Positions 48,161-58,549 of a stretch of DNA of 64,000 bases are shown here, piece after piece. The position numbers and the translations under genes were made by a program. The notes beneath the pieces are model-generated. The model saw nothing but the letters and a program-made list of their open reading frames with translations, ran no database searches and was not told where the DNA came from. The stretch is from Cynocephalus volans (lineage: Eukaryota; Chordata; Mammalia; Dermoptera; Cynocephalidae): positions 161,301,869-161,365,868 of the forward strand of contig NC_084463.1 in the NCBI RefSeq assembly GCF_027409185.1, written 5' to 3'. Position 1 is the first letter of the stretch. The number at the start of each line of letters is the position of its first letter.

Positions 48161-48166
48161 TTTATT
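48161..48166 (-). terminator. GAL3ST3 polyadenylation signal
   Basis: AATAAA on the minus strand, about 520 bp downstream of the GAL3ST3 stop. It is the first canonical signal on that strand, so the 3' UTR probably ends near 48,140. Confidence 0.6.
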
Positions 48167-48688
48167 TAAAAAAGAAAAACCAACCAACCAAAAAGCCCAA
48201 CCCAAGAACTCTTGGTTCCAGGAGTCTGGGAGCAGCTTAGGTCTACGGGGAGAGTAGAACCTGGAAGACAGCACGGGACCCCTGAACCCCTGGGAAGAAC
48301 AGTGGCCTTTCCCCAGGGCTCAGCCCCTTTCTGAGGCCGGGGATCATCCTCATGGTAAAAGACAGATGGGGGGCTCAGCCCCTGGAAAAAGGCAGGGAGG
48401 GCAGTTCTGGACGGCCCTAAGACCTCTTGTCCAAGTCAACAATCAGTTGGGAAGGCGGGGAAGGTGGCCCGGGGCTCGATCGGGCCTATCACAGTCATCC
48501 CCAAAGGCGGGGGTCTGCCTACGCTAGGGAGGAGGGCTCAGATAGAGAGACGCACCCCCAAGTTCGGTGAGGGGGTCAAGCCCCTCTGGAAGAAGGGGCC
48601 CTGATGGGGCGGGAGCTGGATGCAGCCCCAGGCTGGACTCCTGGGAGGGCAGGGCAGGAGGACTCAAACTCCGAGAGGTGGGCAGAAC

Positions 48689-49862
48689 TCAGGGACCCTG
48701 GGGGCCGCGGGGCAGCACTCGGATGGGCCGAGGCGGGGGATTGGCCAGAACGGGTTCGGGCCGGGCCCGCGTGCCGCCCCGGCGCTTCTGCTTGCGCAGC
48801 AGGTAGTTCGAGTACTGCACCTCGGGCATGGCCAGCTTGAGGCAGGCCTCGGTGGCGGGGCCGGCGCCGCCGCCGCCGGGCAGGTCGTAGCCCATGATGT
48901 CCACCTTGCGGCTGGGCTGCCACGGCTGCAGCTGCTTGGTGCGGATCTGCGCGGCCGGCCGCAGCACGGGCTCGTCGCCGAAGCAGCGCCGCAGCAGGCG
49001 CTGGCGGGCCTCGCGCAGCTCGCGCGCCTCGCGCTCCACGCACGCGCGGCCGGCGCGCGCCACGCGGCGCCAGAAGGTGGCGTTGAAGTGGTCGTAGAGG
49101 CCGGCGTCGAGCGCGTTCCAGGCGCGCGCGGCCCGCGCCAGCGCTGCGGGGATGGCGGCCAGGCGCGAGCCGGCGGCGCGCGCGTTGAGCTTGGCGTAGA
49201 GCACGTCGTCCAGGTCCCAGGCCAGCAGGCGCCGCAGCAGCACGAGCGACTCGTCGAAGTACTCGGCGATCATGACCAGCGAGAAGACCTCCTCCACCTG
49301 GCGGATGAGGCCCGCCAGGTAGGCGGCGTCGTCTCGCGGGCTGCGCTCATTGTCGCCGCCCAGGTCGTAGGCCAGCGTGTTGTGCGCGAACATGGCGAAG
49401 TGCTCGCCCGCGCGGTAGTAGGCCTCGGGCGCGCGCAGGAAGGCCTCGAGCGACGCGTTGGGCACGCGCCGGAAGGCCGGGCAGTACTGGTTGTAGTAGC
49501 TGAAGAGTGACTCGAACATGGCGGCCGGCTCGCGCAGGATGGTGACGTAGACGGTGCCGGGCGGCATGAGGCGCTGGAGCTCGGCGCGGTCGAAGCGCAG
49601 GTGGCTGGCCAGCACGTGCGGCGGCCGCGTGGCAGGGTGCACGAAGTGCGCAGAGAAGTTGCGCGGGTAGCAGAACTGGTGCTCACAGCTCGGGTGCGGC
49701 AGGGCCACCGTCAGATTGTGACGCTCGGCAAAGCGGAACAGGATGTTCTGCACCGTCGTGCCTGCTGTCTTGTGCGTCTTCAGGAAGGCCACGGTCATGT
49801 GCTTGGGACGCGATGGCGGGTCCCGCAGGGGCGGGCAGCTCAGGGGGAACAGCTTGGGGTAC
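48689..49862 (-). CDS. GAL3ST3: GAL3ST3 second coding exon: galactose-3-O-sulfotransferase 3, catalytic domain
   Basis: Golgi enzyme that transfers sulfate from PAPS to C3 of terminal galactose in N-acetyllactosamine-type glycans. The exon starts after a CCCCGCAG acceptor (AG at 49,864-49,863), completes the split Trp codon, and runs 391 residues to the stop. Visible motifs, in numbering of the whole protein: 5'-phosphosulfate loop LKTHKTAGTT (68-77); 3'-phosphate site LREPAAMFESLFS (150-162); N-glycosylation sites NLT (90), NFS (109), NAS (176) and a later NAT. Near-identity to human GAL3ST3 as I recall it extends to the end IRVLPRGPQGP. With the first coding exon the total is 431 residues, the normal length. 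High GC produces long antisense shadow frames. Confidence 0.97.
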
Positions 49863-49989
49863 CTGCGGGGGTGGGGTGGGGAAAGGAGACACAGAAAGGT
49901 GAGAAGGATGTAGCTTGAGGCCTACCCCTCCCCAAGGATGGTGGGCCATGCCACAGAGAGACCCATCTTGAGCTTTGCCCATGGAACAG

Positions 49990-50560
49990 TAGAGGGGGGT
50001 GGTAGGCAGCTTCCAAGATGACCCACATGTGCCCTCTTGGCCTCGTGGTATTCGTGCCCTTGTGTATTCCCTTCCCCTTGAGTATGGCTGGACTTACTGA
50101 TGATTCTAAGGAATAGAAGAGGACGAAGTGATGGGATGTCATTTCTGAGATTACATCGTAAAAAGACTATGGCTTCTACCTTGGTGTCTTTCTCTTACTC
50201 TCTCCAGGATAACTCATGTTGGGGGAAGCAAGCTGCCATATTGTTGGCAGCCCTGTATGGAGGTACCGCATGTCAACAGCCCCCAAGGAACTGAGGCCCT
50301 GAGTTCACCAGCCTGCCTGAAGAACTGAAGCTTCCCAAAACCAGTGAGCTTGGAAGCAGATCACTTTCAATCAAACCTTCAGATGAGACTGCATCCCTAG
50401 CAGACACCTTGTTGCAACCCCATGAAAGACCTTGATCCAGAGGTACCCACTAAGCCGCACTTGGATTCCTGACCCAAAGAAACTGTGATATAATACGTGT
50501 TTGGTGTTTTCAGCTGCTAAGTTTTAAGGTAATTTGTTTATACAGAAATAGATACTATAC
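49990..50560 (+). mobile_element. MLT1-type MaLR LTR in GAL3ST3 intron
   Basis: Blocks typical of MLT1: AGACTATGGCTTCTACCTTG, GGAAGCAAGCTGCCATATTG, GGAACTGAGGCCCTGAG, GCTTGGAAGCAGATC, TGACCCAAAGAAACTGTGA and TTTAAGGTAATTTGTTTATA. It is old and opposite in sense to the host gene. Confidence 0.75.
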
Positions 50561-50565
50561 CAGAC

Positions 50566-51733
50566 AAAGGCCCTTGGAGGTCCTTAAGGAATCCCACTTT
50601 ACAGATGTAGAAACTGAGGACTAGGAGAAAGGTCACTTACATAAAGTCAGGAGTCAACTCAGTCACCAGATCCTCTTGCTCTCTGTCTTCTTTCTCATTT
50701 TTACTCTTTAACTGGCTCCTCGCTTTGTAGATGGTGGCACTGTGCTTTGTGACAACCCATTTGTTACATGTTTCTGATTAGGCCTCTGGAGCCTCATTTG
50801 TTCACTCAACAAATACTTTTTGAGCATCTACTATGTGCCAAGCACTACTGTAGGCTCAAGAAATATAATAGTACACAAAACAGATAATAATCTTAGCCCT
50901 CGTGAAGCTGTCATTTCTGTTCCTCATTCCTGAAACAAGGGTCTTTGGTGGGATTTCTGGTGACCTGTAAGGTCCCTTCAGACTTTAATTTACCTTCCTG
51001 TTTCTTCTCTACCATTCTAAGTATCGTGTAATGAGGAAAATCTAAGCAGCTTTGAGAACACCATTGAGCTTTCCTATCTGGCTGATTTGGGCTCAAGACA
51101 AGATCTACGCAGATATCACTTATGAAACCAGCATATCATCTGGGAAGGGGGACTGGACCCATTCACACCGTTCTCAGGGGCAGACAGTGTCGAAAATGGG
51201 GAAGTTGAGGCCCTGAGAGGAGCAGGAACTTGTTGGGTTCATGCCGTCAGGAGCAGGGTCAGGGTTCCTATTAGTCATCACATGGTATCTTGTATCAGCA
51301 TGACCAGCAGGGTCACATGTATCATCACTCCCATTTTATAGATGAGGAAACCAGGGCTCAGAGAAGTGAGGGGCCTTGCCCATCACAACAGAAGTAGTGA
51401 GAAGTTGCAGTCCATTGAGGAGGCATTTAGCTGTGATGTGATGGGAAAGATTTGGGCTGGATTCAAATCCCTGCTAGCTCTAATTCTAAGACTTTGAGCA
51501 AGTCACTTAACCCTTTCAGTGAAGACCAGTCCTTGGTTATGTGGCTTTAAAGGGAATGTATTTAAAGCACTTTCAGGATAGAGGGAAGGAGCAAAGCCCA
51601 TTAGAAGGACTCTTCTGGCAGTGAACGAATGGGAAGGAGAGCTCCCAGTCCTGTTGCTAATCCTGGCAGCTGGCCACTGTAGGAACGTGCTGCCCCTGGG
51701 TCCCACCCTCTCACCGAGGCCCCGCCCCCTTAC
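50566..51733 (-). other. Rest of the GAL3ST3 coding intron
   Basis: No exon is seen. It contains an L2/MIR-like piece with CAACAAATACTTTTTGAGCA (about 50,795-50,890) and MIR-like sequence around 51,265-51,500. The donor GTAAGG of the upstream exon lies at 51,733-51,728. Confidence 0.6.
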
Positions 51734-51855
51734 CAGCTGAGCTGCGTCCCCTGGTGGATGAGGAGGGTTACGGTGCTGCACCCTAGCACCAGCAGCAGGA
51801 TTTTCCTGCGGCTCATCTTGGTGGCCTGCTGCAGGCGCTGGAGAATGGGTGGCAT
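51734..51855 (-). CDS. GAL3ST3: GAL3ST3 first coding exon: cytoplasmic tail and signal anchor
   Basis: Gives MPPILQRLQQATKMSRRK, a hydrophobic type II signal anchor (ILLLVLGCSTVTLLI, about residues 19-33) and HQGTQLS, then two bases of a Trp codon. The ATG at 51,855 has a Kozak context (CCACCATGC). The donor is CAGCTG|GTAAGG, and the phase fits the acceptor at 49,862. The anchor keeps the enzyme in the Golgi membrane with the catalytic part in the lumen. Confidence 0.95.
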
Positions 51856-51958
51856 GGTGGAATGTCCACCCCTGGACCAGCCAGGGCCTCGCTATCCAGG
51901 ACTTCCTTCGTCCGCACTCATGGGGGCTCCTGGGGCTCTGGTAGCAGGGCCAGTGTTC
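51856..51958 (-). other. Probable 5' UTR part of the GAL3ST3 ATG exon
   Basis: Minus-strand acceptor candidate CTTCTCAG|GAAC at 51,959 after a pyrimidine-rich tract, leading into about 100 bp of leader before the ATG. The boundary is inferred only from the splice signal. Confidence 0.45.
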
Positions 51959-52504
51959 CTGAGAAGCCTGGCAGGAGAAGGAGGCAGACAGGTTTGCAGT
52001 GGGCAGAGGAGATGGGCTCTGGGCCCCAGCAGGACGGCTGCAAAGGAGAGCTCCAAAGGGTGGGGTGAGCAGAGAGGCCAGGGCAGATCAGATTCCTACC
52101 TCCCGTAACCAAGACCCTATCTCCTCGCTGCTCCAGATAACCTACTCTTGGGTGGAATTACAGGGTCTGGGGTGTGGCCAGCCCTTCAGGCTGTAGCCAC
52201 TCCCTCCCTTTAGCCCTGTCTCTGCCTCTCTACCTACCTCTAACTTGTCTTTGTCTCACGGCCATTTGTGTCTGTCTCCCCAGTAGATTGGCCTCAGCAG
52301 CAGGGCTTGGCTCAGAACACAGAAGTCTTTGCTCAAGGTTTCTCCTCCTCTAGGACTACTTGCCTGATTGCTTCAGCCAAGGATTGGTCCTGACTTCCTA
52401 GAGACTGAGCTCCTCAGAAACACTGACTAGGCCTTCACCTCCTCGAGTTTTGGATCAATACTGCAGGCTTACTATATGTGCTAAACTATTACAGACTTAT
52501 TTAG

Positions 52505-52570
52505 GTTATTTTTGGCAGCTGGCCAGTATGGGAATCCCAACCAGTAACCTTGGTGTTATCACCACCATGC
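52505..52570 (-). mobile_element. tRNA-Ile-like SINE fragment inside a MIR
   Basis: Minus-strand remnant with GGTGATAACACCAAGGTTAC and CATACTGGCCAGCTGCC next to an A-rich tail. The MIR continues on its right with TGAGGGATTTGAGGCTG and TGGTCACACAGCTGG. Confidence 0.65.
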
Positions 52571-53074
52571 CTAATATAGGTATTATTCCCACTTTATAAA
52601 TGAGGGATTTGAGGCTGTAAGAGATGATGTCACTTGTCCATGGTCACACAGCTGGTAACACCAGAACTGGGATTCATACCTGCTCTTTCTGGCTCCAAAG
52701 TTCATGGCCTTATACATGTTATGTGCCGTTTCTACAGCAAACTGATTTCCCCATCCCCGCCCTGGACTATGGCAGTTTTGTATGCTTCTGAGCCCTGAGC
52801 CCCTGTAGCTGGGCTCCTGCCTTGAGGGCCCAAGACTGATAAACCCATGAGGGAAAGGAGGGACTTGAAATCCTGGAACTTTATCTGGATCCATCCCCCA
52901 CCCCCACCTGAAACCCAGGCAACCCCATCAGCTGATTCTGCAGTGACAGTTGCCCAGCCAAGGGAATGGGATGGCAACCTGGGAGGGGACAGATGTGGGG
53001 AGTACAGAGGTGGCCCCTGCTTGTCGCCCTGCCGAGAATCTCCAGGATAGGTGAGCATCCATCCCAGGTAATTT

Positions 53075-53170
53075 TTATTTTTTTGGTGGCTGGCTGGTAT
53101 GGGGATCCAAACCGTTGATATTGGTGTTATCAGTACCATGCTCTAACCAAGTGAGCTAAACGGCCAGCCC
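53075..53170 (-). mobile_element. tRNA-Ile-like SINE, minus strand
   Basis: Minus strand: GGCTGGCCGTTTAGCTCACT, TGGTACTGATAACACCAA, GGATCCCCATACCAGCCAGC and an A-rich tail (T run on plus at 53,080-53,095). Confidence 0.8.
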
Positions 53171-55487
53171 AAGTGAGTAGCAGGGGTGAGAGGTGGGAGA
53201 AAGCCCTGGTTTCCGGACAGTCTCCTTTCTCTACTTGAATGCCTTGGATCAAAGGCAGCCCAGCCTTTGGCAGCCCGCTGGAAAGTCAACTTTAGCAGGG
53301 ATGCCTGATCCCAGGCTAGGGTGAAGTCCATCTCAGGAGCCTCAGTCTCCAGCCCTCATACACACCCCTCTCCAAAAGTGAGGTGGAGGCTGGAACCTTA
53401 CAGGCATGTGCATGTGTGTAGAACTAGGACACCTGGGTCTCAGGAGGAGGAGTGAGGTAATATGAAAACCCTTTTGACCATCACTTTCCCCTGGGGCCTT
53501 GGACTTGACTTCCAATCCCACTTCTTTATACCCCCCAACCCCCAATTAATCCTGGATTACATTTAAACCTGTTTGTGTGGAAAGATGTCCTGGTTATGCC
53601 TACCATTCTTTCAAGACCCTATCGCCTGGTTCCCTCCACCAGTCTGCAGACAGACTTAATCCACCTGGAGCCCAGGGGATGAAGAGTCCAGCCACAAAGG
53701 GCAACCAAAGGCATAGCAGAAGAAGCCTGAGGCCCTCCCTCTCTCTTCAAGGATTGCTGGGGCAGAGGAGGGCTGACTTGGCCTGGGTGGGGTGGCCCAC
53801 AGGACGAAGTCAGAGCCCTTGGTCCTCTTGAAAGTACACCTCTTTCCTTTGTCACCCTTCCTGCCTAGAGGACTTGGTGATCAGATAGGAGTTTCCCAAG
53901 GGGGTAAAGTGAGAGGCAAGTCCCTTCCCACCTTTGCTAAACTCACTGAAACCACCCTGTTTCTCAGAGGAGTCTGAGTCGACCTGTGGGCCTTTCCCTG
54001 GGGAAACTTCAACCAACCACACAGAGAGGGGGACAAGGTGCCTGGTACCCCTCTCCAGTCCACTCCCAGAACTTACTCCACTCCCCTCTTAGCTCTGGGG
54101 AGCTAGCCAGACCCCAGTCTGAGGCCTGCTTGGGGACAGGGCATCATCCCCAAAGGTGGACACCAGCTTCTGTTTGGCCGCATTAACAACGGGCTGCTCA
54201 TCACCTCTAGATACAGCCAGGTCCACTTCTGAGCAGCCTCAGCTGTTCAGAAGTAACTCTCTGGGACAATGAGTTCACCCTGCCACTGACAGCACCTCCT
54301 CAGCTCGCCCCCTCCCACATCTATTCTGCACTGTTGCTAGTACAGCCCTCCTAGGGCACACAGAACATTTTTCTCCATGACAGACCTTCAGGTATTTGAA
54401 AGCAGTAACCCTGCCTCCTCTGGGTGGGCACTTGGCCAGGCAGAACATTCCAGGTCAGGAGAGAGGGTGCCGCTCAGACATTGGAGGAGGCCTTCCTTCC
54501 CTCGGCGAGCTCACTCCAAGATGCCTCTTTTGGAGATGGAGTCAAGGACTGGCAACCGGGGAGGGGGCTGCCTGGGGCAGGGTTTCCCTCTGATCTGGAG
54601 TGTGGGTGGTGGGGCTGCTGGGGCCAGGCTTTAGAGCGGTGGCCCTGGCTCCTGCCCTCAGATGCTGTCTTCTCCGTGGAGAGAGGGAGCTTCCCGCCGC
54701 TGTCCCAGGCAGATCAGGGTGCCCAACCACATCAGAACATCAGTGCTAATTTTACTCAGAACAGTCTACCTCAGGCTGCTGCCCAGTTTTGCAAATTGCT
54801 TTCTTTTCTCCAGGGAACCAAAGAAAAAATGGTATAGCCGGCCAGAGATTTGAAAACTGGCCTGGATGCCCACCCATTCCCAAATGAGCCCTTTCTCCCC
54901 TGTCCCCTTTGAGCGCCAGGGCTGACACTGATGCACTTGGAGGAGGGGGTGCCCTGGACTGGACCACTCGGACCTGACCGCTGGATGACCTGGAGACTCC
55001 ATCCTCTCTTCAGGGATGGCACAGCCCTGCGAGGAGGGAAACCAACCTAGGGCACTAGAGAGGAAGGGACCGTAGGCTGAGGGAATCAAACATCTCTTCA
55101 CCTTCCCCCTTTTCTTCCTTTTCCCCCCAGCCTGCACCAGGTCCCCCCAGCCTCCTCTGGCTGTCATCCACCCCCGCGTCATCCCTGCCGGCGAATTCCC
55201 TTCATCCTCCCCTCTCCATCACCATCTACCCCCACCCCGCTTCCCTCAATTTCATCCTAACCTCCCCCTGGCATCAGGCCTTCAGGATCTGGTAACCACA
55301 GGGGATGGGCCAGATTGGCTGTCGCACCCGGCCCTCTCCCGCTCCCCAGGGATGGAACGCCGCCCCCCTCACCCGCCCTGTCCGGGCTCTAGGCCCCCAA
55401 GACACTCTCCAGTCCCTGCTTCGGCTCCCATCCCGGTCAGGACCACCCTCACTCCCCCAGCCCCAGGCCAGCCACTGCAGTACTCAC

Positions 55488-55700
55488 GCCACCCGCAGGC
55501 TCTGCCTCCGACTTGGGTAGGGGGTGGCCGCCACTACCTCCTGCCCCTTGTCCCGAAATCCGCACCGGGTCCGAGGACGCCTGGGGCCCTGCGCGCTCAG
55601 TGCCGGTCGCTCGCCGCGCCGCGCCTGGATGGGATCAGGTGGCGGCGTCCGCTCTGCTCCGCTCCTCAGGGCTCTGCCCACCCCCCCTCCCGCCCCCTTA
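55488..55700 (-). promoter_or_regulatory. GC-rich promoter and probable non-coding exon 1 of GAL3ST3
   Basis: A CpG-rich stretch with a minus-strand donor GTGAGT (55,487-55,482) preceded by CGGGTGGC. No ATG exon is needed here, so it would be a leader exon spliced to the exon at 51,958. Open frames on both strands in this stretch are composition artefacts. The transcription start is not identifiable by eye. Confidence 0.5.
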
Positions 55701-55729
55701 GCACTGGAGGCGGGGCAGGGGCCGGGCTG

Positions 55730-57900
55730 AGGAGGGGAGGGGGAGGGGAAGGGTGCGGGCAGGGGAGGGGGATCTCTGGCTTGCTGGCTGCTAGTGAACA
55801 CTTCGGGTGGCCTCTTCAGATGCGGGCATCTTTAACCTGGCAACCTTGCAGTGTGGCCAGCTCCCTTCTCTCATGTAACAGAAGGAGAAACTGAGGTTGG
55901 GAAGGTGTCTGGCTATTACTGCATTGCTGGGAATTCCTGAGTCCCACAGTGAAGCCTTTTCCCTGTGTTAGAAACACAGGTACACTTACAGGCACCCACA
56001 TGCTCCTTCCCTCTTCTCTTCCCACCTCCAGCGAGAAGCACAGCTCCAGCCTTGTCTGGTCCCATCAGCACCCCAGCACCCCAGCACCCACCGACCCCTT
56101 CCCTTCCAGCCTGTCCATCATACCCTCTGATGCAGCCTCCTTCTGCTCACCCTCTCCTACTCCTCACCAAGACTCCAGACCCACTCACTCCTGACCAGAG
56201 GTCTAATGAGACCCCTGCTCAGACACCTTGCAGCAGGAATCAGAGCACCCATGCTCAATCCTTGTTCTACTATTAAGTCCCAGAGTCAAGGGGCACCTCC
56301 CTGAGCCCTTCCAGTTCTAAAATGAGAAGGTGTTCCTGGAGCTGTTATGAGGCTGCTGAGATAATACATGTGAAAGCTCCTTGTGAACTCCTGTCTTAGT
56401 CCTTATCTCCTATCACCTGGGAGCCAAGCAGCAGCACCTGTCAAAGCCATACCAGGCATTGAGAGAACCCCACCTTCAGTTCCGTGGCTGGCACAGACCC
56501 CTGCTTTCTGCCTTGCTCTGGGGCCTGGCCTGGTAAGGCAGGGATCCTGGAGCTGGGGCAGCCACCCAAAGCTGGGACTGGAAGGGGCTGGCTACCCCGC
56601 TTTTAGGCCCACACAGGCAATAGGTAGGTATTGTGTAAGGGTCCTTGTTGAGGAGGAGAAAGGAATGGGGACTCTCAGAGTTAGGAGAAGTGCTTATGGC
56701 CCCAGTTCAGCCCCTTGGGCATGTCAGTTTCTCTCAATCTTTCTCTCTTCACCATGCGGGGTGGGGGACTACCCTGCCTGCATCCCGGGACTGTTGTGAT
56801 AAAATGAGGACCCACTTGGCTGGTCCCTTTCTGGCCGTAGCTAAATTACCTTCTCACCCATCAGCCCTTAGTGTATCCTGCCTCACAGATCCTTCCCCTC
56901 CCCCAGCACAGACATAGGCCTTGGGCCTCCCGCCTCAGATGACCCGGCCCCGGCTCTCCTGTTTCAGGGAGCAGCGAGAGCCTAACTTTGGACTGGGAAG
57001 GGTTCTGCCTGAGTGGGCTAACAAGCTGGATGGAAGGGCTCCATTGTTCTTTCTTCTGTGCTGTCCTTTCTGGGTTCGGCTTCCCCTCTGGGAGTGGCAG
57101 CAGGAGCCTGGGATAGTGACGGTGAAGGAAGCGGGAGGATCAAGGTTTGGGTAGGAGCACAGAGAACTTCCCAGCCAGGGCCGGGATTTGAGCCAGACTT
57201 TCCTGGCCCAGTCCTTTTCTGTGTCTTCCAAACCTCACCTTCCCTGGATGTGGTGTCCTATTCCTTTTTCCCTGCTCCCGGCTACTTCTCCATTGGGGGC
57301 AGTTGGTGAAGTGGAGCTGGCTAGAGATAAGATCTGAACAGTGCATGTGGGGGGAAAATAAGACCACTTCACTTGAGTCTACCCCCTCCCTTACTCAACA
57401 CGCACGTACAAACTCATATAGATGTGAGCAGGGCTGTTAGCCTGGCTGTCAGTGAGAGGACAGACCTAGAATGGGAGGGCCCGAAGTGGTAGTGACAGGC
57501 TGGGGGAGCAACTGAATCGATGGCGCGGACGGTGGAAGCAGGGCGGGAAAGGGTCACCTGCCATCCCGACCTCTGGCCCCCGGAGGCCGCGGGTGGGTGG
57601 GATGGGGGGGTGGGCCAGTAAGTAGGCGGGGCTGAGGGAAGAAAAAGTCTTGAGTTTATTTTCAAGCCTAAAAGAAAGACACAAATCCTGTCCCTGGAAA
57701 GATTGTTTCCTTTTTCTCAGCAATCATTTATTGGGCACCTCTGGAACGCCAGGTGCTTCAAGACAACAAGATCTAGTCCCTGCTCACGTTTGGAGAATGG
57801 AGGTAGGGACAAAGGGCAAGACTAAAACCGAGTGTATTATGGGAGCTCCGGGAAAGGAAAGGAAAGGAAAACGGGAGAAAGCTTAGCTGAGGAGACGACA
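55730..57900. other. Intergenic stretch between GAL3ST3 and SF3B2
   Basis: No recognisable exon. The two genes are divergent (GAL3ST3 minus, SF3B2 plus) but about 2.8 kb apart, so this is not a compact bidirectional promoter. Open frames of up to 138 residues (56,383-56,799) show no domain. Confidence 0.55.
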
Positions 57901-58540
57901 TTTAAGCCGGCCCGGACGTGGAAAAAGGGGCTTTAGTGTCGCCCTTCCCCCAGGTCGGCAGCTGGAGCTCAGCCCGGGCGGGCCCGCTCCTCTCCCGGCT
58001 CCGATCCCCTTTCAGCCCATTCATCCATGCCTGGGCCGGGGGTGGGCGGCCAGACAATCAGACACTGTTTTATCACCGGCATCGGCTCCAACCTCCAGCT
58101 TGGCGCCCGCAGCGCGCGTCCGTAAGGGGAATGAGTCTCCTGAGACTCCCGGGGAACTGAGGCGTCCGGCCTCTCGCGCCTGACCGGGCAGCCGGGCCGG
58201 AAGGCTGAGGGTCTGCGAGCCGGCGGGTGAGGCGCAGAAAGCGCTCCCTCGGGGCGGGACCAGCCTTCCCCGCCGCCCGGCCGCCAGTGTTCCGGGCGCC
58301 GGACCCGCGCAGGGACCGCGACCTGCGTACTACAACTCCCAGAAGGCTTCGCGACCAGGCCGCCTAGGACGCGTCTGCGGCGAATCGCGTCTCCAGGCTG
58401 ACGGCAGAGGGTGGCCTCCAGCCGAAGCGCCTTCCAACCACCGAGAGGACGGGTCGTACGGCGCTGCCGGAACTTCCGGGAAGTGGGCCCGCAGGCCCGC
58501 CCGAGCTTCCGGGTTGGTCGCGCGCCTTCCTGTGGCTAAG
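57900..58540 (+). promoter_or_regulatory. SF3B2 CpG-island promoter
   Basis: CpG-dense DNA leads to the SF3B2 ATG. A ZNF143/STAF-type site ACTACAACTCCCAGAAGGC is at 58,329-58,347. ETS-type sites (CCGGAACTTCCGGGAAGT, about 58,467-58,484; CTTCCGGGTT, about 58,506) lie close to the likely start. No TATA box is seen. This is the usual make-up of a housekeeping promoter. Confidence 0.75.
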
Positions 58541-58549
58541 ATGGCGACC
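58538..58549 (+). promoter_or_regulatory. YY1-type element overlapping the SF3B2 start codon
   Basis: AAGATGGCGACC matches the YY1 consensus AANATGGCGNC and includes the ATG at 58,541. Such elements sit just downstream of the start site in many housekeeping genes. Confidence 0.7.

Larger units (their letters stand above)
51961..55481 (-). other. GAL3ST3 5' UTR intron (inferred), no coding exon seen
   Basis: Contains a MIR broken by a tRNA-like SINE (about 52,440-52,700) and a second SINE (about 53,075-53,170). Open frames such as 52,732-53,139 and 54,766-55,182 on the minus strand lie in sequence without recognisable domains or convincing splice frames. Confidence 0.5.

Noticed and set aside
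48620-49510. 296-residue plus-strand open frame opposite GAL3ST3
   Set aside because: Shadow of a very GC-rich, conserved coding exon on the other strand; Ala/Arg/Gly-rich with no domain.
54766-55182. 138-residue minus-strand open frame in the GAL3ST3 leader intron
   Set aside because: No recognisable domain, overlaps other frames, and no splice signals join it to GAL3ST3.
55352-55894. 180-residue plus-strand open frame over the GAL3ST3 promoter
   Set aside because: Proline/arginine-rich translation of a GC-rich promoter stretch; no evidence of a gene on the plus strand.
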